A program made the translations under genes and the position numbers. This document shows, piece after piece, positions 43,168-50,694 of a stretch of 64,000 nt of DNA. The notes under the pieces are model-generated. The model saw only the letters and a list, made by a program, of their open reading frames with translations. It was not told the origin of the DNA and searched no databases. Numbering within the stretch: the stretch's first letter is position 1; each line of letters starts with the position of its first letter. The stretch is from Myxococcaceae bacterium (GTDB lineage: Bacteria > Myxococcota_A > Polyangia > Polyangiales > Ga0077539), in assembly GCA_004297725.1 (NCBI GenBank), contig SCUS01000054.1:51595-115594 (forward strand). Reading direction: 5' to 3'.

Positions 43168-44952
43168 CTACGGCGTGACCCGGAAGTCCACGGCGTCGAC
43201 GACCCGGTACTGGTCGTTGAGGAGGTAGTACGCCGTGTATTCGCCCACGGGCAGCGGCCACGGACCGCGGCCCAGGGCGGCGCGGTCGAGGGTGACGGTC
43301 CCGCTCCTGGGAGCGACCGTGCCGACGTGGGCGTTGTTGAGGTACTTCCAGAGCGTCGAGCCCGGGATCGGCAGCGTCGGGGTGCCCGCGGTGAAGGGGT
43401 ACACGGCGATCCAGTCGATGGGGTTGTTGCCGGGGCAGCCAGCGAAGCTCGCGCGGATGGCCTCGCCCTGGCGGTAGGCGCTGCGGTCGAGGGTCAGCCG
43501 ACAGCCGCCGAAGCAGCCGCGACGACCGGCCTCGGGCGGCGGTGGAGGGCGGAGCAGCGTGGGGCCGCAGGTGAAGTCGAAGAGGTCGAGGAGGGCGCTG
43601 CTGTTGGCGTCGCGCGCGGTGAGCGCGGGGAGGTCGAAGAGCGCCTCGATGAAGCGGGTGACGGCGGTGTGCTCCTGCACGGCGTGGGAGACGTGGTGCG
43701 CCCGCGCCCACGGGGAGACCAGCACGAAGGGGACGCGCGGGCCGAGCGCGAAGTAGTCGGCGTCGGTGGGCCCCGGCCGGGCGATGCAGGCGCGCTCGGG
43801 CGGGGGCACGTGGTCGGCGAAGCCGCCCGCCTCGTCGTAGGTCCAGATCATGGCGAGGCCGGGCCAGAGGGGGCTGCGCACGGCGTGCTGGTAGACGTTG
43901 CGGGTCCACGCCTCGCCCTGCTGGACGTTGCCGTCGGGGTGCTCGTCGTCGATGTTCTCGACGCCGTCGACGAAGACCACCTGGGGGAGGGTTCCGGCGT
44001 CGAGGGCGGTGAGGAAGTCGCCGAGCGAGTGGGCGCCGCGGTGCGAGGACGTCCACGCGAGCGAGGCGCTGAAGTACGCGCCGTCGCTGTACGCGCCCCA
44101 GGTGATGCCGGCCGCGTCGAGGCGGTCGAAGAGGTTCGGGGTGCCGGGCCGGGGATAGCCCGACCCGGTGGAGCGCACCCCGTCGGCGGTGCCGTACAGG
44201 ACGAAGTTGCGGTTGGGGAAGGTGCCGCTGCGCACCGACGCGAAGTGCCGGTCGTTGAGCGCGTAGGTCGACGCCAGCCAGTAGTAGAAGGGCAGGTCGT
44301 CCTGGCCGAACCAGGTCATCGCCTGGTGGCCGTCGCCGCCCGCCGTGCGCGCCGCCGTGGTGACGAAGCCGTCCATGGCGCCGCCGTTGACCTGGGCGTG
44401 CATGTCGTTCCACTGGTGGCCCGGGTCGTAGCCGCTGCACGTGGTCGTCGCGTGCGTGAAGGACACCGTCGCGCCGCGGGCGTCGCGGTTGGTGAAGCTC
44501 GACGGGATGCCCTCCGTCTCGGGCTGGCCGTGATCGTGGAGCTGACCGAGCATCTGGTCGAAGGAGCGGTTCTCCTTCATCACCACGATCACATGGCGAA
44601 TCGGCATCGCCGCGCGGGCCCGAGCATCGAGGCCGAGGGTGTCCGCCACGCGGGCTCCCGCCGTGAAGGCGCATTCCGCGCGCTGCGCCGCGAAGGGATC
44701 GGGCGGCGGCGCAGCGACGCACCGGGCGTCGAGGGGGACGTCAGCGGGGACGTCGGCGGGTACGTCGGCGGGTACGTCGGCGGGGACATCGGGCGCATCG
44801 GGCGCATCGGGCGCATCGGGCGAGGGGACGTCGGGGAGGGCGGGGCGGTCGACGGTCGCGACGGCGGCGTCTTCGACGACGGGGGCGGGATCGCTACAGC
44901 CCGCGAGCGCGACGGCCACGAGCACGGAGAGGGGGGAGATGGGGTGGCGCAC
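43168..44952 (-). CDS. Phospholipase C / acid phosphatase-like phosphoesterase lipoprotein
   Basis: This 594-residue exported enzyme starts at a GTG (44952). Signal and lipobox (VAVALAGC) are followed by a Pro/Asp/Val linker with tandem ADVP units. The catalytic domain starts near residue 110: VIVVMKENRSFDQMLG is the signature of the PLC/AcpA superfamily, with PGHQWNDMHAQ, MIWTYDEAGGFADHVPPP (metal Asp/His) and FVLVSPWARAHHVSH. A C-terminal beta domain of about 110 residues (NPIDWIAVYPF, LPVGEYTAYYLLNDQYRV) resembles immunoglobulin-like domains attached to phosphatases. It should hydrolyse phospholipids or phosphoesters outside the cell. The 281 bases downstream to 42887 hold no gene. Confidence 0.88.
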   Translation of the reverse strand: MRHPISPLSVLVAVALAGCSDPAPVVEDAAVATVDRPALPDVPSPDAPDAPDAPDVPADVPADVPADVPADVPLDARCVAAPPPDPFAAQRAECAFTAGARVADTLGLDARARAAMPIRHVIVVMKENRSFDQMLGQLHDHGQPETEGIPSSFTNRDARGATVSFTHATTTCSGYDPGHQWNDMHAQVNGGAMDGFVTTAARTAGGDGHQAMTWFGQDDLPFYYWLASTYALNDRHFASVRSGTFPNRNFVLYGTADGVRSTGSGYPRPGTPNLFDRLDAAGITWGAYSDGAYFSASLAWTSSHRGAHSLGDFLTALDAGTLPQVVFVDGVENIDDEHPDGNVQQGEAWTRNVYQHAVRSPLWPGLAMIWTYDEAGGFADHVPPPERACIARPGPTDADYFALGPRVPFVLVSPWARAHHVSHAVQEHTAVTRFIEALFDLPALTARDANSSALLDLFDFTCGPTLLRPPPPPEAGRRGCFGGCRLTLDRSAYRQGEAIRASFAGCPGNNPIDWIAVYPFTAGTPTLPIPGSTLWKYLNNAHVGTVAPRSGTVTLDRAALGRGPWPLPVGEYTAYYLLNDQYRVVDAVDFRVTP

Positions 44953-45085
44953 GGTTTCGGGGGGAGACGCTACCGCGCCGGAAACGCATGGGGATGGAGA
45001 TCGTCGGGCGGCCGCGAGCCCGGCCTGCGCTCCGTCGGTCCGCGGCCCGCGGGGCGCTCGTTCGGGCAGGGAGCCATTTTCGTGC

Positions 45086-46336
45086 ATGACGCGCAGGCGC
45101 ATCTCCGGCAACTTCCGGCGCGTGGAGTCTGCAGTCGTCGACGAAATCGATCTGGCCCAGGAGTTCGACGACGTCGCCGAGGAGGCCGCATCGCGCAGCC
45201 TCGCGGCGGCCGTCGCGAAGGCGCATGGCGTCCGGGCCTCGGTGTCGGCGCAGCGGCTGCTGGAGATCCTGGGCAACCCCGACGTCACCCTCGGGGAGCT
45301 GAGCCGGGCGATCGAGGTCGACAGCTCGCTCGCGGCGAGGGTGCTGCGCGTGGTCAACTCGTCGGCGTACGGGCTGCGCGTGCGCGTCCGCAAGATCAGC
45401 GTCGCGGTGACCCTCCTCGGGTTGAAGCGCCTCAACGAGATCGCCACGGCCGCGGCGGTGCTCGACTGGTTCGAGCAGGACTCGCAGCGGGTGCCGGAGA
45501 TCTTCCGTCACTCCTCGGCGACGGCCTCGCTCGCCCGTCACATCGCCACGCGCGCCGGCCTTCCCCCGGAGGAGATGTACACGTGCGGGCTGCTGCACGA
45601 CTACGGCAAGCTGATCATGTTGCAGGCGGACGGGGAGTCCTACGCGCGCCTGCTCGGCGCCTCGGCGGGGGACGACGACGAGGTCTGCGCCAGGGAGCGC
45701 GCGGCCCATGGCTACGACCACGCCATCCTCGGCGCCCGCATGCTCGCCGAGTGGAACCTCCCGGAGCCCCTGCCGAGCGTCATCTCGCTGCACCACCAGC
45801 CCGCGCGGGCCTGGAGGGTCGGCGGCGCCGTGGGACTGATGGTGGCGGCGCTTCGCCTGGCCGACCGCCTCGCGCGCGAGTTCGATCGGGCCATGCCCAT
45901 CGACGACGCCTGGGTCGACGAGATCGCGAGGGACGAGAACGTCCGCCGCCTCTCGCTGGTGCGGGGAGACTTCCACCGCTTCTGTCTCGACCTCCACCTG
46001 ACCTGGCTCGAGAGCCAGCAGCCCGTCCGCCCCGTCGACGCCTCCGAGGGTCCGGAGGGAGCGTCGCTCCCGGTCGGCGCCGCCGGGCTGGTCGGCGAGC
46101 CGGTGAGACGGGCCGTGGCCCGCGACTGGTGGCGAGCGAAGAGCGTCGCCGTCGCCGTGGCGCTGGTGAGCCTCGCGCTCGGCTGCGGGGGGCTGGTCGC
46201 GCTCCTCAACGGACGCTCCCTCGACGAGTGCCTCGACGAGCTGCCCGGCTCGACGAGCCACCTGCTCGCGGCCCTCGCGCTGCTCGCCTTCGTGGTGGCG
46301 GCGCCGGCCGTGCTCTCCGCCGTCAGGCGCCGTTAG
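45086..46336 (+). CDS. HDOD-domain protein with two C-terminal membrane helices
   Basis: This 416-residue protein has an HDOD domain (about 40-240): LLEILGNPDVTLGELSRAIEVDSSLAARVLRVVNSSAYGL, TLLGLKRLNEIATAAAV, MYTCGLLHDYGKLIM and VISLHHQPARAW. HDOD proteins are HD-superfamily relatives used in signalling; the GLLHDYGK motif keeps an HD pair, so residual phosphohydrolase activity is possible. Two hydrophobic helices at the C-terminus (VAVAVALVSLALGCGGLVALL and HLLAALALLAFVVAAPAVLSA) make it a membrane protein, which is unusual for the family. ATG at 45086; divergent from the phospholipase gene. Confidence 0.85.
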   Translation: MTRRRISGNFRRVESAVVDEIDLAQEFDDVAEEAASRSLAAAVAKAHGVRASVSAQRLLEILGNPDVTLGELSRAIEVDSSLAARVLRVVNSSAYGLRVRVRKISVAVTLLGLKRLNEIATAAAVLDWFEQDSQRVPEIFRHSSATASLARHIATRAGLPPEEMYTCGLLHDYGKLIMLQADGESYARLLGASAGDDDEVCARERAAHGYDHAILGARMLAEWNLPEPLPSVISLHHQPARAWRVGGAVGLMVAALRLADRLAREFDRAMPIDDAWVDEIARDENVRRLSLVRGDFHRFCLDLHLTWLESQQPVRPVDASEGPEGASLPVGAAGLVGEPVRRAVARDWWRAKSVAVAVALVSLALGCGGLVALLNGRSLDECLDELPGSTSHLLAALALLAFVVAAPAVLSAVRRR

Positions 46337-46351
46337 CTCTCTCCCTGCTCC

Positions 46352-47140
46352 TCAGCCGTCCCTGGCGACGTCCGGGCGGAGGGTGTCGGCGAGGTGCTCG
46401 AGCACGCGGATGGTCTCGGCTCGCCGGGCCCGGAGGCGCGCGTTGGTCTCCGCCTCCTGCTCGGGGCTGCACCACGCGGCGCCCTTGCGGTACTCCAGGC
46501 GCTGCGGGATGAAGGTCGCGTAGCACTGGTAGAACACGTTGTTCGACGGGTAGTACGCCGGGTCGGTGAGGTCGAAGAGCGCGAAGCCCCGGCTCTGCAT
46601 GAAGGTCAGCAGCTCGGTGAGGTTGTCGCGCTCGAAGAACACCTGGATCTCGGCCACGACCACGGTGGCCTGCTCCAGGGTCTTGAGGCTGCCGCGAAGC
46701 ACGTCGAGCTCGGCGCCCTGCACGTCGAGCTTGAGGATGTACGGGCCCGCGAGCCCTCGCTCGGCGACGAGGGTGTCGAGGGTGGTGAGCCGCACCTTGC
46801 GGGTCTCGGCGTAGAGCTCGGGCTGCACCCCGACGAGGTGGGTGTTGTAGAAGGTCGGGTCGACCCGGAGCGCGACCTCGCCCTCGACGCACGAGAGCGC
46901 GGTGATGGCGTGGTCGGTGCCGAAGGCGCGCTTCAGCTTCTCGTAGATGGGCGCGTTCTCCTCCATGGCGTCGACGAAGAAGTGCCGCGCCGACAGGAAC
47001 AGCTTGTAGAGGTGTCGCGTGACGAAGAAGTTGCCCTCCGCGGCGCCGACGTCGAGGAGCGTGGCGCCGCTGAAGCCCTGTCGTTCAAGCAGGGTCAGGC
47101 TCGCGACGTAGGTGTTGCGCTGGATGGTGGGCGTCGTCAT
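46352..47140 (-). CDS. FkbM-family methyltransferase
   Basis: This 262-residue SAM-dependent methyltransferase has LLDVGAAEGNFF as the SAM-binding loop, VDAMEENAPIYEKLK as motif II and ILKLDVQGAELDVLRGSLKTLEQ, the diagnostic FkbM element. EIQVFFERDNLTELLTFMQSRGF follows. FkbM enzymes O-methylate sugars, polyketides or polysaccharides. No glycan or polyketide genes are nearby, so the acceptor is unknown. The ATG is at 47140. It ends 16 bases from the convergent HDOD gene. Confidence 0.88.
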   Translation of the reverse strand: MTTPTIQRNTYVASLTLLERQGFSGATLLDVGAAEGNFFVTRHLYKLFLSARHFFVDAMEENAPIYEKLKRAFGTDHAITALSCVEGEVALRVDPTFYNTHLVGVQPELYAETRKVRLTTLDTLVAERGLAGPYILKLDVQGAELDVLRGSLKTLEQATVVVAEIQVFFERDNLTELLTFMQSRGFALFDLTDPAYYPSNNVFYQCYATFIPQRLEYRKGAAWCSPEQEAETNARLRARRAETIRVLEHLADTLRPDVARDG

Positions 47141-47243
47141 CGGGGCGATAGGACCGCCCCCGCACCGGCGGGGTCAAGGGCGTCGCGCTCGCTGCGGCCC
47201 CCCCCCTCTCCGGTTCATACGGATTCGTGTAACCCTCGACCGG

Positions 47244-47891
47244 ATGATCAGCGCCGTCGGCATCCGGGTGCACTCCTGTCGTAGCTGCGCGGCCTGCGTC
47301 CCCCCGCTCGCCTCCGGCGCCGCCTCCACGGCGGCCGCTGCCAGGGCCGAGAAGGCGACCCGGGCCGACGGCGCCGCGGTCGAGCCCGGTCGGGAGAAGC
47401 GGGCCGTCACCGCCCCCACGGGGACGGCGGGAGCCCGCGCCGACGGCCAGGCGCAGAGCCCCGAGGAGCAGGCCCAGCTCGCGGCGCTCCGCAAGCGCGA
47501 CGCCGACGTGCGGGCCCACGAGCGAGCGCACCAGATGGCCGCCGGGGGGCTCGCGGGCGGCGCGACGTTCACCTACCAGCGCGGCCCCGACGGGCAGCTC
47601 TACGCCATCGGCGGCGAGGTGCCGATCACCATCGCGCCGGGCCGCACCCCCGAGGAGACGCTGCAGCGCGCTCGCACCGTGCGCTCCGCGGCCCTCGCCC
47701 CGGCGGAGCCGTCGGGTCCCGACCGCGCGGTGGCCGCGGCGGCGGCCAGCATGGAGGCGCAGGCGCGGCAGGAGATCGGCGCCCGGTCGCTCTCCGCGCC
47801 CAGGGGCGACCGACGGACGGAGGCCTACGGGGCGATGTCGGGACGCGGCGAGGCGCAGCCCGGGGGCCGCTCGCTCGATCTCGTCGCCTGA
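47244..47891 (+). CDS. Putative SprA-related zinc metalloprotease
   Basis: This 215-residue protein has a central block AALRKRDADVRAHERAHQ with an HExxH site (HERAH), followed by MAAGGLAGGATFTYQRGPDGQLYAIGGEVPITI and a TPEETLQRARTVRSAALAPAEPS stretch. This order is typical of the SprA-related/CJM1_0395 putative metalloprotease family. The N-terminal 70 residues (Cys/Ala-rich) and the C-terminus are low complexity. Substrates are unknown in the family. The gene is divergent from fkbM (103 bases), and its 3' end overlaps the convergent membrane protein gene by 67 bases. Confidence 0.82.
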   Translation: MISAVGIRVHSCRSCAACVPPLASGAASTAAAARAEKATRADGAAVEPGREKRAVTAPTGTAGARADGQAQSPEEQAQLAALRKRDADVRAHERAHQMAAGGLAGGATFTYQRGPDGQLYAIGGEVPITIAPGRTPEETLQRARTVRSAALAPAEPSGPDRAVAAAAASMEAQARQEIGARSLSAPRGDRRTEAYGAMSGRGEAQPGGRSLDLVA

Positions 47892-48892
47892 GGGCGCGTC
47901 CGTAGCAGCCGGAGCACCCCGACGACCGCTCCGGGCAGCCACGCCAGCCCGGCGAGGGCCGCGCCGAGGTTCGCCCGATCGCTCCCCAGGCCGAGCTCCA
48001 CCGAGACCAGCGAGGCCCCCATGGCGCCGGCGGCGACGAGGGAGAGCCACGTCAGCGCGCCCCCCGGCGGCGCCAGCGTGACGACGATCGGCCCGAGCAC
48101 CATCGCGTGGATCGCAGCGATCGCCCGGTGCGTCGTCGGAGGAGCGCCCTGGACCCCGAGCGCCATCAGCCCGCCCGCGGTCGCGAACCACGCGAGCCGG
48201 ATCGGCAGGGCCCCTCGCGCGCCCCACGCGGACCGAGCGAGCAGCGTTCCCAGGACGGAGAGCGAGATGCCCAGCGGCCCGAAGGGCACCGCGCCCAGGA
48301 AGCCCGCGGCCGCCAGCGAGAGCGCCGCCCAGAGCGCGGGCGGCGGCGCCGGCCAGCGTAGCGTCGCGAGCGCCGTGGGCACCATGACGAGCAGGAGCAG
48401 CACCGAGAGGAAGCTGTGCACGATGGCGTTCGCGAGGCTCGGGTCTCGCGACGTGAGCACGCCGATGGGCGGGACGAAGAGCACCGCGAGCGCGATGCCG
48501 AAGGGCGCCACCCGCAGCCATCCCCGGGTCGTGCCCCGGGCGCGGACGGCGGAGGCGAGCCACACGGCGCCGACCACCGTCGAGCCCGCGATGGAGGGCA
48601 GCGCGTAGCCGCGGAGGGCGAACGCGACGACCGCCGCGAGCCCCGCCGCGCCGTAGAGCGCCGAGAGGCGAGGGCCCGGCGCGCGCGCCCCGAGCCGGTG
48701 CCACGCGAGCCACGCGAGCGGGAAGAGCACCACGTAGTAGCCCGCGTGGGTGTGCGCGTGGCGCACGAAGGCGTAGGTGCCCGCGAGCGGCGTGACGCCC
48801 GCCAGGCCGAAGCGGAGCCAGAGGCCGATCCCCGCGGCGACGAGGAGGCCGACGAGGGCCGTGAGCCCGAGGGCGCGAGGCGGAGCCGACAT
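47825..48892 (-). CDS. Polytopic membrane protein, unknown
   Basis: This 355-residue protein is almost entirely hydrophobic helices, perhaps ten (ALGLTALVGLLVAAGIGLW, VVLFPLAWLAWHRLG, AAGLAAVVAFALRGYALPS, SFLSVLLLLVMVPTALATL and others). Histidines cluster in FVRHAHTHAGYYVV in the first loop, and again IAAIHAMVLGP, which could bind metal or haem. I do not recognise the family. The start at 48892 (MSAPPRALG) gives TM1 directly. The C-terminal tail overlaps the convergent metalloprotease gene for 67 bases. Confidence 0.72.
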   Translation of the reverse strand: MSAPPRALGLTALVGLLVAAGIGLWLRFGLAGVTPLAGTYAFVRHAHTHAGYYVVLFPLAWLAWHRLGARAPGPRLSALYGAAGLAAVVAFALRGYALPSIAGSTVVGAVWLASAVRARGTTRGWLRVAPFGIALAVLFVPPIGVLTSRDPSLANAIVHSFLSVLLLLVMVPTALATLRWPAPPPALWAALSLAAAGFLGAVPFGPLGISLSVLGTLLARSAWGARGALPIRLAWFATAGGLMALGVQGAPPTTHRAIAAIHAMVLGPIVVTLAPPGGALTWLSLVAAGAMGASLVSVELGLGSDRANLGAALAGLAWLPGAVVGVLRLLRTRPQATRSSERPPGCASPRPDIAP

Positions 48893-48996
48893 GCGCCGCG
48901 AGGGTACGGAGTTCGAGGAGGGGCGGATAGGCTCTCCGGCGCGCTCCCGACGGGTTGCGCCTCCGTCGCCTCGGCGTGGACAATGCGCCACCTCTC

Positions 48997-50694
48997 GTGG
49001 GCGCCCTGAACAACCGTTGGATCGTCACCTCCCTCTCGCTCCTGCTCGCCGCGTGCGAGTCGAGCCCCACCGCGCCACCCCCGGCCGACGCGGCCCTCGA
49101 TCGCCCCCTCGACGTCGCCGCCGAGGACCTCGGTGACGCGTTGAAGTCCTCCCCCGACGTCGAGCTCGACGACGACGTCTCCGTCCCCGCCGACCTCCCG
49201 CCGCCGCCGACCGGCTGCCACCTTCTCTCGGACGCGGGGCCCGCGCTCCCTGCCTCCGACGCGGGCCTCCCGGAGCCCGGCGCGTACCCTCCGCTGCGCG
49301 GCCCCGGCGGCCCTTCTCGCGCCTTCACCACCGAGTCCTTCACCGCGCCCTGCGCCTTCCTCGACGGCGGGCCCACGGACCGCGACCACCACAACACCGT
49401 GCTCATGTACGACGGCTACCTCGTGATGCCGTGGGCCCACGAGTCGGGCGGCGGCGGCGTCTCCGTCTGGGACTTCTCCGACGCCTGCCACCCGGTCTCC
49501 GTGTCGAGCACCACCGACGCGCGGATGCGCGAGTCGCACACCGCCGGCTTCTCCCCCATCGGCGGACGCTGGATGGTCACCGCCTCGCTCTCGGGCCTGG
49601 AGTTCTGGGACGTCTCCGACCTCCGCCGCGTGCGCATGGTGCGCGAGCTCGTGCTCCCCGGCGTCGTCTACCCGGACTCCTACCGCCGCGTGGTGATGAG
49701 CACCTTCTGGCAGGCGCCCTACGTCTACGTCGGGGCCACCGACAACGGGCTCTTCATCGTCGACGCGAGCGACCCGGGCAACCCCACGCTGGTGAGGCAG
49801 TACGCCCCCGACCCCTCCATGAGCGTCGGCGGCGTGCACGCCATCGGCAACATGCTGGTGATGATCTCCAGCGAGGGCTCGCGCACCACCCTGCTGGACA
49901 TCGGAGACCCGGCGAACCCGCGGCCCATCCCGGGCGGCAGCTTCCTCATCCGAGACGCGGGCGAGGAGGCCCCCTCCCGCCGCGTCCAGCTCGGGTACTT
50001 CGGGCACGTCAACGGCAACCGGATGTTCTACGCGCGCCACGTGCTGGGCGGCGGGCTCATCAGCTACGACATCACCGACCCGAGCTCGCCCCGCTTCCTC
50101 TTCAGCTACCTGCACCCGGGGAGGGCCAACGGCGGCTACGTCTTCCTCAAGGAGGACGTCGCCTTCGTCGGGCTGAGCAACCTCGGGATGGCCCTCGACG
50201 TGTCCAACCCGCGCGTCGCGACGCCGGTCACCACCTTCCACTTCACGGGCGACCTCGACACCATCTCTCCCATCGGCAACGTGGCCGTGGTCTCCGTCGA
50301 CGACGACGCCGTGCCCCACCAGGCCACCGGGGTGTTTCCGTTTCGCGCCGAGCCCGACCGCAGCGCCCCCCGGGTCAACATGGTGGTGCCCCGCGACCAC
50401 GCGACAGCGCAGCCGCTCTCGACGCGCGTGGGCCTCACCTTCAACGAGTTCGTCGAGCTCGGCACGGTGTGGCGAGGCTCGCTCGTCGTCCGCGAGGTGG
50501 GCGCCCTCGCCCCCGTCGAGGGCCACTACTCGGGTCAGGAGGGCGTCGTGAACTTCTGGCCCGCGCGCCCGCTGAAGCCCGACACCCTCTACGAGGTGCT
50601 GGTCCCCGCCGGAGGGGTTCGGGACTACTCGGGCAACGCCGTGACCGCGCCCTTCCGCTCGACCTTTCGCACCGTCGCGTGCACCACCCCGTGA
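48997..50694 (+). CDS. LVIVD-type beta-propeller lipoprotein
   Basis: This exported lipoprotein of about 565 residues starts at a GTG (48997; 48955 and 48976 are alternatives). The signal segment is WIVTSLSLLLAAC. After an Asp/Ala/Pro linker, propeller blades follow: GGVSVWDFSDACHPVSVSS, GLEFWDVSDLRRVRMVREL, NGLFIVDASDPGNPTLVRQY, LISYDITDPSSPRFLFSYL and MALDVSNPRVATPVTTF. The last 110 residues (VGLTFNEFVELGTV, PLKPDTLYEVLVPAGGVRDYSGN) form an Ig-like Big_5 domain. It is translationally coupled (GTGA overlap) to the cytochrome gene, which also carries a propeller, so the two probably act together on the cell surface. Confidence 0.82.
   Translation: MGALNNRWIVTSLSLLLAACESSPTAPPPADAALDRPLDVAAEDLGDALKSSPDVELDDDVSVPADLPPPPTGCHLLSDAGPALPASDAGLPEPGAYPPLRGPGGPSRAFTTESFTAPCAFLDGGPTDRDHHNTVLMYDGYLVMPWAHESGGGGVSVWDFSDACHPVSVSSTTDARMRESHTAGFSPIGGRWMVTASLSGLEFWDVSDLRRVRMVRELVLPGVVYPDSYRRVVMSTFWQAPYVYVGATDNGLFIVDASDPGNPTLVRQYAPDPSMSVGGVHAIGNMLVMISSEGSRTTLLDIGDPANPRPIPGGSFLIRDAGEEAPSRRVQLGYFGHVNGNRMFYARHVLGGGLISYDITDPSSPRFLFSYLHPGRANGGYVFLKEDVAFVGLSNLGMALDVSNPRVATPVTTFHFTGDLDTISPIGNVAVVSVDDDAVPHQATGVFPFRAEPDRSAPRVNMVVPRDHATAQPLSTRVGLTFNEFVELGTVWRGSLVVREVGALAPVEGHYSGQEGVVNFWPARPLKPDTLYEVLVPAGGVRDYSGNAVTAPFRSTFRTVACTTP

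Noticed and set aside
43102..46512. 1136-codon plus-strand frame
   Set aside because: It spans the phospholipase (antisense) and HDOD (wrong frame) genes; low-complexity Gly/Arg/Val translation without domains.
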